A DNA stretch of 64,000 nucleotides from positions 434,001 through 498,000 of the forward strand of contig NZ_JAYKZX010000001.1 in assembly GCF_035989265.1 (NCBI RefSeq). The letters run 5' to 3'. The DNA comes from Sphingobium sp. HWE2-09 (GTDB lineage Bacteria; Pseudomonadota; Alphaproteobacteria; Sphingomonadales; Sphingomonadaceae). The stretch's first letter is position 1. Each line of letters starts with the position of its first letter. The notes beneath the pieces were generated by a model. That model was given only the letters and a program-made list of their open reading frames with translations, searched no databases and was not told the origin of the DNA. Below are positions 9,972 to 18,606 of the stretch, one piece after another. The translations under genes and the position numbers were made by a program.

Positions 9972-9981
9972 AGCGCGATCC

Positions 9982-11742
9982 TTAGCTTTCTAATCCCTGC
10001 CAGTGGGAAATCCAGGCCTCAAGATCAAGGAGCATAAGCAAGCGGACGTAACTGCGTCCCGTGACACTGCCTTTCGGAATCGCCGCTTCCAGAACCTCTG
10101 CATCTAACAGCCCCCGTCGCACGAGTACTCCGTCGAAAAGCCGTTCCCGCACTTCACGTTCTTTGTTCAAAATGAGGGAAATAGCGAACCCACTAGGGCT
10201 GCCCTTTCGACGACGGTCGCGCACGAGGGGTGGGAGGGCATCCGCAAAAGCGAGACGAACCACCGCCCTGTCTCGCCCTCCTTCCAACATGCGCCAGGTG
10301 GGTATGCTAAGGGCAAGTTCCATCACAGGCTGGGACATGAGGGGATTGATCATCGGCAGCCCGAAGGGGCGAAGATAGCCTTCCAGATGGTTCTGCACTT
10401 TGAGCAGGTGCGCGACATGACCGATTTTGCCGGGCCGACCCTTTGGCTGACTGTCTAGCCAGGCATGCGTAGCCGGACGCGTCATGACGTCCGCTGCCAG
10501 ATCGGCAGCCAGCATCGAAATGTCCCTATGCCAGACATAAGGGCGGCGCACCACAGCACGAAACTTTACTGTTTCGCGCAGTGCGGAGACCCAGCTCGTC
10601 TGGGTAACATCGCATATATTCCCGAATGTCCGCAAAGCTTGCAGCCCTGGACCCTGGCCATAGAGGACATCGAAGAGGGGCCGGAGGGACGCGCTGTTGT
10701 AGAATATGCTGTCGCCGCCATTGCCGGTAAATACAGCGTCCGCTCCGATGCCGTCCGCGGAGCGGACAACAGCGGCATGATAGGCCGTTTCGTGGATCGT
10801 GCCGATCGGCTTTGGAAAATGTCGCGATACGGATTGCGATAGATCGGCGTCTGCCAGATCAAAATAGGGCTCGTGCAAGGCGGCGCCGACATGCGCCGAC
10901 ATAGCACGCGCATATTCCCGCTCGTCTCCGAGCCGGTCTTGCGTAACAAGGGTTATGCATTGCTGATCTGCGTTGGCGCGCGCCAGGGCTGCCACGACGA
11001 CGGAGGAGTCCAAACCGCCCGAAAGGGTCGAAACAATTTGGTCCGCAGTGGAAGCCCATGACGCCGCGCAGTGATCGATGGCCCGCCGCAGGCGGTGCGC
11101 CATGTCCGCGCCATCCCACACGTCGGCTTCGCCTACATAATCCCAAGGGGACCAAAAGCCGGACGGATCACTTGCGTGCGCTCCGAGTTTGATGGATGTC
11201 CCGGCCAACAATTCGTGCAAGCCTTCAATCGCGGTCCGTGTGGACGGGAGATCCTTGGCAGTGAGATAGCGCGGCATTTCCGCCCAGGCGATGCGTGGCC
11301 GCAAGAGGCCCGCGCGGACAAGCGCCTCTGCATCAGAAGCTATAGCCCATCCCGTCGATGTCGCCATGAAATAGCATGGCATCGCGCCACCTGGATCGCG
11401 GATCAGCTCAAGCCCCTCGTCGCGCGCCAACACTGCGATGAAGCCGCCCCAATATTGGTCGCGCAAGATTTTGAGTGGCTCCGGACCGTCCAGCTCTTCT
11501 GTCCACTGACGGTCGTTGTGATCGATCCGCTTCGCTGCACCATGGCGCGGGAAAATGGTTCCGATCGCCACGCCCTTTCCGCCGGGAAGTCGAAGCGCCT
11601 CGCCCTCGACGTTCATGAGGATCAGACAATGATGTTCGGCCAATGTGACGTGGAAAGGAAATGTCTCCTGCAGCCTTGAGGCTAGCTGCGGCAGCGATGC
11701 CCCGGACTGATCGACCAGGATGAGATAGCGCAAGAGCGTCAT
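9982..11742 (-). CDS. Lasso cyclase (C protein, asparagine synthetase-like)
   Basis: This 586-residue protein has an N-terminal glutaminase-like domain without a catalytic Cys2 (it starts MTLLRYLILVDQSG) and an ATP-pyrophosphatase domain with the PP-loop SGGLDSS at 241-247. Lasso C proteins adenylate the Asp or Glu side chain of the core, which the new N-terminal amine then attacks to close the ring. Its ATG overlaps the stop of the B gene (ATGA, 4 bp), so the two are translationally coupled. The gene next to it encodes a B protein, which rules out a primary asparagine synthetase. Confidence 0.93.
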   Translation of the reverse strand: MTLLRYLILVDQSGASLPQLASRLQETFPFHVTLAEHHCLILMNVEGEALRLPGGKGVAIGTIFPRHGAAKRIDHNDRQWTEELDGPEPLKILRDQYWGGFIAVLARDEGLELIRDPGGAMPCYFMATSTGWAIASDAEALVRAGLLRPRIAWAEMPRYLTAKDLPSTRTAIEGLHELLAGTSIKLGAHASDPSGFWSPWDYVGEADVWDGADMAHRLRRAIDHCAASWASTADQIVSTLSGGLDSSVVVAALARANADQQCITLVTQDRLGDEREYARAMSAHVGAALHEPYFDLADADLSQSVSRHFPKPIGTIHETAYHAAVVRSADGIGADAVFTGNGGDSIFYNSASLRPLFDVLYGQGPGLQALRTFGNICDVTQTSWVSALRETVKFRAVVRRPYVWHRDISMLAADLAADVMTRPATHAWLDSQPKGRPGKIGHVAHLLKVQNHLEGYLRPFGLPMINPLMSQPVMELALSIPTWRMLEGGRDRAVVRLAFADALPPLVRDRRRKGSPSGFAISLILNKEREVRERLFDGVLVRRGLLDAEVLEAAIPKGSVTGRSYVRLLMLLDLEAWISHWQGLES

Positions 11743-12392
11743 AGGGCGAGGATCGGTTCGAACGTACGGATATTCTCTATCCGGTCATTAAGAACATAGT
11801 CGCCGGCCTGAACCCAGCAATGGGCGGAGAAGGGCGCGGCGCAGACGCCCAGAATGAGCTGCGGCTTGTAGCCCAATGACCTGGCAACGCGCATGAAGGC
11901 GATCGAGTTTGTGAGGCAATGACCGCTTCTGGGTCGCAAATGCGACGATGCGAAGAAGGCGGCAACCAATGGCTGCCAGCGCGGTTCGGGTCCATCGCCA
12001 GCAGCGTCCTTCGTCGCAGCAGCGCGTTGGTCGATCCCTTGCAGTACCTCGGCCAGCGCTTTGGTGCGAAGCGCGCTCGCAGCGCGAATTTGCGCTACAA
12101 CGAATTTAGCGATGAGGCGCAGGCTTGGCTTCAGCGCGCCTGAGACCATTTCCTGGTTCGCTGCCACTATTACTGGCGCAGTGAATTCAGCCTCGATTTC
12201 CGCCTCAACCAGAATGCCGGCATTAACAAGTGCGCTAAGCTGAGGACCTGTCGACCCAGCAGCCACCAGCGCCTGAAAGGCAAGGTCCCAGTCGTGCTGG
12301 AGGCCGAAATATCGATCAGCCTCGACATCCAGGAAGATCGAACGACCCCCCGCGATACAGTAGGCAAGTCCCTCTCTCATCCGATATCCCAT
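11739..12392 (-). CDS. Lasso peptide leader peptidase, fused B1-B2 protein
   Basis: From ATG 12392 the protein has 217 residues. Residues 1-80 look like a PqqD-type RiPP recognition element (YCIAGGRSIFLDVEADRYFGL) that binds the leader. Residues ~130-217 form the transglutaminase-like cysteine protease with Cys159 (SGHCLTN), His191 (FSAHCWV) and Asp203 (LNDRIEN). It cuts the leader so the cyclase can close the ring. The frame is open to 12524, but that would overlap the precursor gene; ATG 12380 is a further alternative start. It lies 73 bp after the precursor stop. Confidence 0.92.
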   Translation of the reverse strand: MGYRMREGLAYCIAGGRSIFLDVEADRYFGLQHDWDLAFQALVAAGSTGPQLSALVNAGILVEAEIEAEFTAPVIVAANQEMVSGALKPSLRLIAKFVVAQIRAASALRTKALAEVLQGIDQRAAATKDAAGDGPEPRWQPLVAAFFASSHLRPRSGHCLTNSIAFMRVARSLGYKPQLILGVCAAPFSAHCWVQAGDYVLNDRIENIRTFEPILAL

Positions 12393-12431
12393 GGCGAAGC
12401 TCTCGAAGATATGGTGCCACCCGCTCGCAAA

Positions 12432-12458
12432 GGCGCGCGCCACGTGTGGGCGCGCGCC
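12432..12458 (-). terminator. Hairpin between precursor and B gene (attenuator or mRNA stabiliser)
   Basis: Two copies of the self-complementary GGCGCGCGCC flank a 7-nt loop, giving a perfect 10-bp GC stem in the 73-bp gap between the precursor stop and the B start. There is no T-run. From what is known of proteobacterial lasso operons, a hairpin here allows much more precursor mRNA than enzyme mRNA. Confidence 0.7.
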
Positions 12459-12465
12459 CCGAGGG

Positions 12466-12612
12466 TCAGTCGTCGGCGATGCCCATATCGAGCTGCTGAA
12501 GGCCGATCTGATCGAAATCACCACGGACGGATCCTTGCGTTTCCACCGAAGCGATACCCAGATCGACGATCACCTCGTCATTGTCATGGATGTTCTGCAT
12601 CTTCATCTCCAT
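12466..12612 (-). CDS. Lasso peptide precursor (A gene)
   Basis: A 48-codon gene immediately upstream of B and C. The leader (residues 1-26) ends DLGIASVETQ, with Thr25 at the -2 position that lasso proteases require; the LG-x-AS-x-ET pattern also occurs in the astexin leader. The core begins at Gly27: ring GSVRGDFD, then tail QIGLQQLDMGIADD. The only acidic residue at ring position 7-9 is Asp8, so a Gly1-Asp8 macrolactam of eight residues is predicted. Three in-frame ATGs (12612, 12606, 12600) are possible; GGAG six nt before 12600 and GGTGG before 12612 are both acceptable. The calculated monoisotopic mass of the full cyclised core is 2331.08 Da. Confidence 0.93.
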   Translation of the reverse strand: MEMKMQNIHDNDEVIVDLGIASVETQGSVRGDFDQIGLQQLDMGIADD

Positions 12613-12661
12613 CGAACTACCACCGGGATTGGCGGCACGGTCGATTGTAAAGATGGATTAG

Positions 12662-12704
12662 CTTATATCCGACCTTATAAGTCCTCAAATTGGGCGCTTA
12701 TAAG
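12662..12704 (-). promoter_or_regulatory. Tandem CTTATAAG palindromes upstream of the lasso precursor
   Basis: The self-complementary octamer CTTATAAG occurs at 12674-12681 and 12697-12704 (centres 23 bp apart, about two helical turns), with a related CTTATATC at 12662. They lie 60-90 bp upstream of the precursor start, in an AT-rich stretch between the GntR stop and the precursor. I infer an operator, probably for the adjacent GntR or XRE protein, and the TATAAG cores may also include the -10 element. I noticed no other copy in the window. Confidence 0.55.
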
Positions 12705-12773
12705 CCGGATGCACCCTGCAACTTAATTCAATCTCAAGTCCATGTGACAGGATCAGAGGATTTCTGGGTCAAA

Positions 12774-13403
12774 TTATGACGACATCCATTTCGACGCAGC
12801 ATCAGCAATCTCTGGCGCACGCAGTAAACGTCGGCGATGATATTGCCACATGGCACCTTGTATAGCGCTTTTATTTCCTTTCTCAGTCAGATTCCATAGT
12901 GCGATAAGCTCTGCGGCATGGCGCTTTGCTGCGCCTTCGCATAAGCGGCGGACAGCGAGTCGTTCGCCTAGCCCCTTGATCGCGTCTTGCAATTCCATGT
13001 TGGAAGAGCAGCCGGCCAACCGGATGAAAAAGCTTGTCGTGGCATCCGCGACACTATGGTGATCTGGCTCGCGCGCAACAATCTGCGCAGACGGCTGCCC
13101 CACTGCTGCAAAACTCTCCGCATCTTTGACCGCCGCCCGTATCAGTTCGGCATGAAGGGCATAAAGATCAAAGGTATTCCGTGCGGTGATGGCCGGTATC
13201 GCAAAGCCGCCGCCCCCCTGCATCTCGACCAATCCTTGGCCCACCAGTCGATTGAGTGCATCCCGGACAGGCGAGATGCTCGTGCCAAACGCCTCTGCCA
13301 TGGCGTGAACCGTGAGTGGCAAACCTGCCCCGAAATAGCCGCGCAGGATAAGCGCCTTGATGTCGCGGTGGAGCCGGTCGGCCGTCAGTGCTTCAGGTGC
13401 CAT
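12774..13403 (-). CDS. GntR-family transcriptional regulator of the lasso locus
   Basis: This 209-residue protein has a winged-helix domain at residues ~8-70 (LHRDIKALILRGYFGAGLPL, then AEAFGTSISPVRDALNRLVGQGLVE), the FadR/FCD subgroup signature. The C-terminal half is helical but only loosely FCD-like. It begins 9 bp after the XRE gene stop and ends about 160 bp before the precursor start, so it probably regulates precursor expression. GntR genes are known companions of isopeptidase-type lasso clusters. Confidence 0.85.
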   Translation of the reverse strand: MAPEALTADRLHRDIKALILRGYFGAGLPLTVHAMAEAFGTSISPVRDALNRLVGQGLVEMQGGGGFAIPAITARNTFDLYALHAELIRAAVKDAESFAAVGQPSAQIVAREPDHHSVADATTSFFIRLAGCSSNMELQDAIKGLGERLAVRRLCEGAAKRHAAELIALWNLTEKGNKSAIQGAMWQYHRRRLLRAPEIADAASKWMSS

Positions 13404-13412
13404 GCCGGCTAC

Positions 13413-13832
13413 TCATCCGGCCGGTCCGGAACCAGTTCGCGCTCGCGCTCCGCCTCCGGGCTGGAGGAAGGTCCGCAGCTTCAGGTTCGAAATGAATTCG
13501 ATGCAGAGGCGTTCGATCTCATGCATGTCGTCAACGAAGAAATGTCGCGGAAAGTGCATATGATGCTCCAAGAACAGCATGGGGATGAGAAGATGCGCGG
13601 CAGACAGCCCAAGGGCGTGCGCGCACGCAATGTGATCATCAAACCGGGACTTCGGGTTACCCGATTCAATTTCGCGCAACCATCGCACGCCGATCCCGAC
13701 ATCGGCGGCCAGTTGCCGTTGGGTAATGCGATGCCGCCTGCGACGTTCTTCAATACGGCGACCTGAGATCGACTTGACCTCAGCCAATATCGACGCACCT
13801 TCTTCTAAGGCGTCGCCCTGATATGAGGTCAT
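13413..13832 (-). CDS. XRE-family helix-turn-helix regulator
   Basis: 139 residues with a Cro/C1 helix-turn-helix at ~25-80 (RRIEERRRRHRITQRQLAADVGIGVRWLREIE). The middle contains HFFVDDMHEIERLCIEFISN and the C-terminus is low-complexity. It starts at ATG 13832 behind AGGGAGGA and is the first gene of the minus-strand lasso operon, 9 bp before GntR. Its binding site and signal cannot be read from the sequence. Confidence 0.8.
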   Translation of the reverse strand: MTSYQGDALEEGASILAEVKSISGRRIEERRRRHRITQRQLAADVGIGVRWLREIESGNPKSRFDDHIACAHALGLSAAHLLIPMLFLEHHMHFPRHFFVDDMHEIERLCIEFISNLKLRTFLQPGGGARARTGSGPAG

Positions 13833-14050
13833 CAGGTCCTCCCTGATTGGGCCTCAAAGCATCCATTCACATTCCGACTCGGCCAATGTTGAGTGAAATG
13901 TTAAGCAGGTCAAATATTATCGCTCCCATTTTGACAGTTGGGATAGCGCGGCTTTGTTCAGAATTTACCCGGCATTTGTCCATTCGAAGGCTCGCAAGTG
14001 CATCTGCGCTACTTCAATGCCTTGGGATGTACAGGTGGACCCAAGGCCGA

Positions 14051-17000
14051 TCAATGAAAGTCCCCGCTTTTGCCTAGCCGGGCTTCCTTCATCCCATCGA
14101 TATGGAGATCAGCTATGAGAATGTCCCGTCCACTGGGCATGCCTCTTGGGTCAGGGCCACCACCATTTTTAGCGCCATCCCCGCGCCCGCGCGACAGGGG
14201 GAATGCCTCGCCTCTCTGTCCCAGCGATCCCAGCAGCGACGACAGATCGATGAGCTTCTTGACGATCACATGCACGACTTTGCCTTCGCGCTGCACCTGA
14301 CCGTAGAGCCCCAGCATCCGCGCACCCATGACGATCCGCCGGTTCTGCTCGAACATGCTGGGCCACAGGATCAGATTGGCGATCCCGCTTTCATCCTCGA
14401 TGGTGATGAACATGACGCCCTTGGCCGATCCGGGCCGCTGCCGCACCAGCACCAGTCCGGCCAACCAGATATAGCGCCCATCCCTGATCGTCTCGATCGC
14501 GCTGCAGGGCATCATCTTCTGCCGCAAAAGATCGTCGCGCAGGAAGGAAACAGGATGCTGGCGCAGGGTGAGCTCGACATGGCCATAATCTTCGACCACC
14601 TCCCTCCCCTCGCTCATCGGCCGCAACGCGACCGGCTGCTCGTCAATCTCTTCTACAAACCCATTCTCCCGCGCATCGGCCGCGGCAAACAAAGGCAGTT
14701 GCTCATCCCTCAGTGCCTTGATCGTCCAAAGCGCTTCGCGACGGCGCAAGCGCATGGACGCTCGATAAGCGTCGGCCTCCGCCAACCGGTTGAGCGAACC
14801 GCCCCCCACGCCTGCCCGGCGCCAGAGCTCTTCAATAGAGACAAACGGCGCGTCGGCCCGCGCCATGACGATCCGCGCCGCATCGGCTTCCTTGAGCCCG
14901 GTTACCATCCGCATCCCAAGCCATACCGCGAACCGATCGTCGCCGGCATCTTCCAAGGTGCAGTCGCAGCGCGAAGCGTTGATGCAGACGGGCCGGATTT
15001 CGACCCGATGCGCCCGCGCGTCCGCCACGATCTGAGCGGGCGCATAAAAGCCCATGGGCTGCGGGTTCAACAGGCTGGCGCAGAAGATTTCAGGATGCCA
15101 GCATTTCATCCAAACCGAGGCATAGGCAATCAGCGCAAAGGAGGCGGCATGGCTTTCCGGAAAGCCGTAGCTGCCAAAGCCTTCGAGCTGACCGAAGGTC
15201 TTCTCTGCAAACTCGGAAGTGTAGCCGCGCTCGACCATGCCGCTTACCAGCTTCTCCTTGAATTTCGAAACCCCGCCGGTGAACTTGAATGTCGCCATCG
15301 CGCGGCGCAGCTGATTCGCCTTTGACGCGGTGAAGCCTGCACATTCAGTCGCGACCCGCATAGCCTGTTCCTGAAACAGCGGCACGCCCAGCGTCTTGCC
15401 CAGCACCTTCTCCAGTTCAGGCTTGGGATATTCGACCTTCTCCTTGCCAGCGCGACGCCGAAGATAGGGGTGCACCATGTCGCCCTGGATCAGGCCGGGG
15501 CGAACGATCGCCACCTCGATCACCAGATCGTAGAATGTGCGCGGCCTGATGTGCGGAAGCATCGCCATCTGCGCGCGGCTTTCGATCTGGAAGGTACCCA
15601 GCGTGTCGGCCGCGCGGATCATGGCATAGGTGCGCGGATCTTCGGGCGGGATGGATGCCAAGTCCATGCCTATACCCTTATGAGCTTCCAGAAAATCGAA
15701 CCCGCGCTTCATCGCGGTCAGCATGCCCAGCGCGAGGCAATCAACCTTCATGAACTTGAGTGCGTCGATATCATCCTTGTCCCACTCGATCACCTGGCGA
15801 TCGGCCATCGCCGCCAGCTCGATCGACACCAGTTCATCGAGACGGTCGTGGGTGAGAACGAACCCTCCGGGATGTTGGGAAAGGTGGCGCGGCGTCCCAA
15901 TCAACTCTTTGGCAAGATCGATGGCGAGCCGAAGGCGGCGATCGGTCAGATTGAGGCCAAGCTCGTCGACATGCTTTTCCTGGACGCCCTCCTCGCTCCA
16001 GCCCCATATCTGGCAGGAAAGAGCTGTAATCAGATCTTCCGACAGCCCCAGGGCCTTGCCGACGTCGCGGATGGCGCCCTTGGCTTTGTAGCGGATGACC
16101 GTCGAACACAGCGCCGCATGATCGCGGCCGTAGGTATCGAACACCCACTGCATGACGATCTCGCGCCGCTCATGCTCGAAATCGACGTCGATATCGGGCG
16201 GCTCCTTGCGCTCCTGGCTGATGAACCGCTCGAAAAGCAGGTCCGAGCGCTCGGGGTCGATCGATGTGATGCCGAATACATAGCAAACCGCGCTGTTGGC
16301 GGCCGAACCCCGACCCTGGCACAGAATGTCCCGGCTTCGCGCAAAGCGGACGATGGCATTTACCGTCAGAAAATAGGGCGCATAGCCAAGCTCCCCGATG
16401 AGCCGCAACTCATGGGCAATCAGCCGGGATACCTTGTCAGGTACGCCGCCAGGGTAACGCGCCATTGCCGCTTCCCAGCTCAGTTCCTCGAGCGTTGCCT
16501 GCGGCGTCATGCCCGCAACGCTCACCTCCTGGGGATATTGATATTTGAGTTCATCGAGTGAGAAGCGGCAGCGCTCAGCGATCTCCAGCTTTCGGGCGAG
16601 CGCCTCGGGATAGCGGCCGTAGAGCCGGTGCATTTCGGCGGCGGGCATCAGATAGCGGTCGGCATGAAGTTCGCGACGAGCGCCCAGTTCATCGATCGTG
16701 CATCGATGACGGGTGCATGTGATGACCTCCTGGAGCACACGGCGGTGAGGATGATGGTAGAGGACATCTCCGGTAATGACGGTCGGCACGCGATGCCGGG
16801 CCACGAGATTGGAAAGTGTGTGGAGGTGCATCTGATCGCCCGGTCGCCGCCGCAGTGTCAGCGTAAGATAGGCCCGGCTCAAGAAAATTCCGGCAAAGCG
16901 CGCCAGCACAGCTTCTACCTCTGGCACCTGCCCGGCAGCAGGATGGCAAGCACGCCCTCGGCATGGTCTGCCACATCATCCCAGTCAATGATGCATTTTC

Positions 17001-17304
17001 CCTTGCCTCCGCGCTTCTTCCCAAGGCTGAGCAGCCGACAAAGCCGCGCGTAGCCCGGCCGATCCATCGGATAGACGAGGAGAGAATGCCCTTCGACCAG
17101 ATCCAGACGGCAGCCAACAATCAGCCGGACGCCGGTGACCTTGGCGGCTTCATGCGCCCGGTCGATGCCCGCCAGACTATTGCGGTCTGTGATGGCAAGG
17201 GCATCACGGCCGCAGGCATGCGCTTCTCCAAATAATTCCTCGCAGCTCGATGCGCCGCGCAGAAAGGAGAAATGCGAAGCGCATTGCAGCTCAGCATATC
17301 GCAA
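14051..17304 (-). pseudogene. dnaE2: Error-prone DNA polymerase DnaE2, one-base frameshift
   Basis: Translation from ATG 17304 gives the PHP-domain start (MRYAELQCASHFSFLRGASS) and runs to [11 protein letters not shown], where a TAG stops it at about 16915. The rest continues in another frame from [14 protein letters not shown] to the end at 14051, including the catalytic PDIDVDF motif. The join (ccgggcaggtgcc) is explained by loss of one G from a short G run. Together the pieces make about 1080 residues, normal for DnaE2, the translesion polymerase working with ImuA and ImuB. Either the gene is dead or this is a sequencing indel. Confidence 0.88.
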
Positions 17305-17469
17305 GATGGCACCTGCCGACCCTCATTCTGATCGAAAGCATTTGTTCTTTATTTGTTCCATAATAGTTTTAAGTCAATCTGCCTGTGCGAGGAACCGATC
17401 AGATCAATCGCCGTTGAGGCAATACCGGGTCACATTACTTGCCCCCCGCATGAACGCCCGGTGCATCAA

Positions 17470-17506
17470 GCCCCGTCAGCTCCCCCGCTGGCGGGGCATT
17501 TTGTTT
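17470..17506 (+). terminator. Hairpin with trailing T-rich tract
   Basis: GCCCCGTCAGC, loop TCCCCC-like, then GCTGGCGGGGC (one G-T wobble), followed by ATTTTGTTT. It is the clearest feature of the gap between the dnaE2 start and the acidic protein (17305-17727), which holds no gene I can support. The T-run orientation favours the plus strand, though no plus-strand gene precedes it. Confidence 0.5.
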
Positions 17507-17727
17507 CCGGCCTGGTCGCGGAACTCGCGCTTCCCCGCTTCGCTTGTGTGATATGGATATACGTCACGCTTCGTCTGACCGCCAAAAAGCCAGCCACAAT
17601 GCAGCGGCCATGACATTGCCCGATATAGGATGCAGGCGGCCCACAAAGGACCGTACGGATACGAAATGACGGGAACATGCGGGCATCCGACTTATTGGCC
17701 TCGCTTCACGGCTAATAGGAGAGAGCC

Positions 17728-17940
17728 ATGCCCCCCGAAGACTTCCCCGGTGAAAATGATCAGGGTGACATGACGGGCACATCGATGAACGATCTGCCAG
17801 GGACCGACCAAGCCAATGGCACTGACGAAGATGTCGATGTTGACGTGGATGCCGGTGATGAAGGCCAGGATGCCGACGATCTCGAGGACGCGCAGCGCGA
17901 CGCCGCTGAAAAACGCGAACAGGAAGGCGGCTATCAGTAA
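17728..17940 (+). CDS. Small highly acidic protein
   Basis: 70 residues, dominated by Asp and Glu (DEDVDVDVDAGDEGQDADDLEDAQRD is the core; its repeating VDVD unit is obvious). The start is supported by GGAGAG seven nt upstream of ATG. It is probably intrinsically disordered and cytoplasmic. Similar short acidic proteins are common, uncharacterised, in sphingomonads. It sits alone between dnaE2 and the imuB remains. The 17941-18176 stretch after it shows no gene. Confidence 0.6.
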   Translation: MPPEDFPGENDQGDMTGTSMNDLPGTDQANGTDEDVDVDVDAGDEGQDADDLEDAQRDAAEKREQEGGYQ

Positions 17941-18176
17941 GGCAAGTTTTAGGGCGGCCGCGATTCCAAGCGTGTGCCGCCCCCAGGCTGAAGCCTGCTA
18001 CTGAACGGCCAGATAAAGCAGAGCATGCGCCGTTGGCAATCCCAGAATATATCGAATTGCAAACTGCAATTTCACTTTCTGATAGGATGGGAACGACGCT
18101 GCCGTGAGCATGTAAGCCCATCCCTTGAAGCCTCACCATCACCCTGATTAGCGAACCTGAGGCCATGTCCGGTGCG

Positions 18177-18213
18177 GAAAGAAAACCCCGCCGGAGCGCA
18201 CTTCACGGCGGGG
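18177..18213 (-). terminator. Intrinsic terminator for leftward transcription
   Basis: On the minus strand CCCCGCCG, a 12-nt loop and CGGCGGGG form a perfect 8-bp stem followed by TTTTCTTTC. It lies about 145 bp downstream of the small minus-strand gene at 18358-18525 and would end transcripts coming from the imuB side. Confidence 0.7.
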
Positions 18214-18357
18214 CCAAGGTTCAGGGAGGTGTCGCTCAAAGGGGGAAGAGCGACGTTGCTAACTTAGGTGTTTATAAGCTTCTTACAAGACCGGATTTAC
18301 CCAAAATGGTGCGAGATCAGTGCCGTAGCATTCGAGCTTGCTTAGCGCCCCGTAGAT

Positions 18358-18525
18358 TCAGTCTGACGATGGGTCGTTTGAAGCCAGAGCATCGGCGATC
18401 ATCGCGGCCAGAGTCTCCTCGGCCCGTGCCCGTACGCCAGCCTGTTTTGCTTCCAGATCGTGCCGAAGCCATTGCGGCGCCCGTTCGATGACACGCAGAA
18501 TCGTCGAATTTGTTTTTTCGTCCAT
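18358..18525 (-). CDS. Small DUF6771-like protein
   Basis: 55 residues from ATG 18525 (MDEKTNSTILRVIERAPQWL, then RHDLEAKQAGVRARAEETLAAMIADAL). The pattern 'RAPQW-RHDL...ARAEE-LAAMIA' matches my memory of the sphingomonad DUF6771 family of unknown function. It lies 82 bp downstream of the original imuB stop on the same strand. It is predicted helical and cytoplasmic. Confidence 0.6.
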   Translation of the reverse strand: MDEKTNSTILRVIERAPQWLRHDLEAKQAGVRARAEETLAAMIADALASNDPSSD

Positions 18526-18606
18526 GCGAGCCAGCCTATGACTGCTTGGCTTCGGCAGCGCAATCGTGCCGCAGCGCGCCACTCCGGGCATCGCCGCTGT
18601 TTGCTG

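Noticed and set aside
9982..11742. Primary asparagine synthetase or beta-lactam synthetase
   Set aside because: No catalytic Cys2 at the N-terminus, and the gene overlaps a lasso B protein preceded by a precursor; lasso cyclase fits better.
12466..12612. Alternative ring closure at Asp6 of the core
   Set aside because: Six-residue lasso rings are not known to me; Asp8 gives a standard eight-residue ring.
12294..12726. Two plus-strand frames over the lasso precursor and B start
   Set aside because: The opposite strand carries a precursor with the correct Thr -2 leader, acidic core position 8 and position next to B and C; the plus-strand frames have no such support.
14102..15325. Long open frame (407 codons) on the plus strand opposite dnaE2; likewise 15470-16561
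   Set aside because: They lie wholly antisense to a confidently identified polymerase gene and are His/Arg/Pro-rich shadow translations typical of GC-rich DNA.
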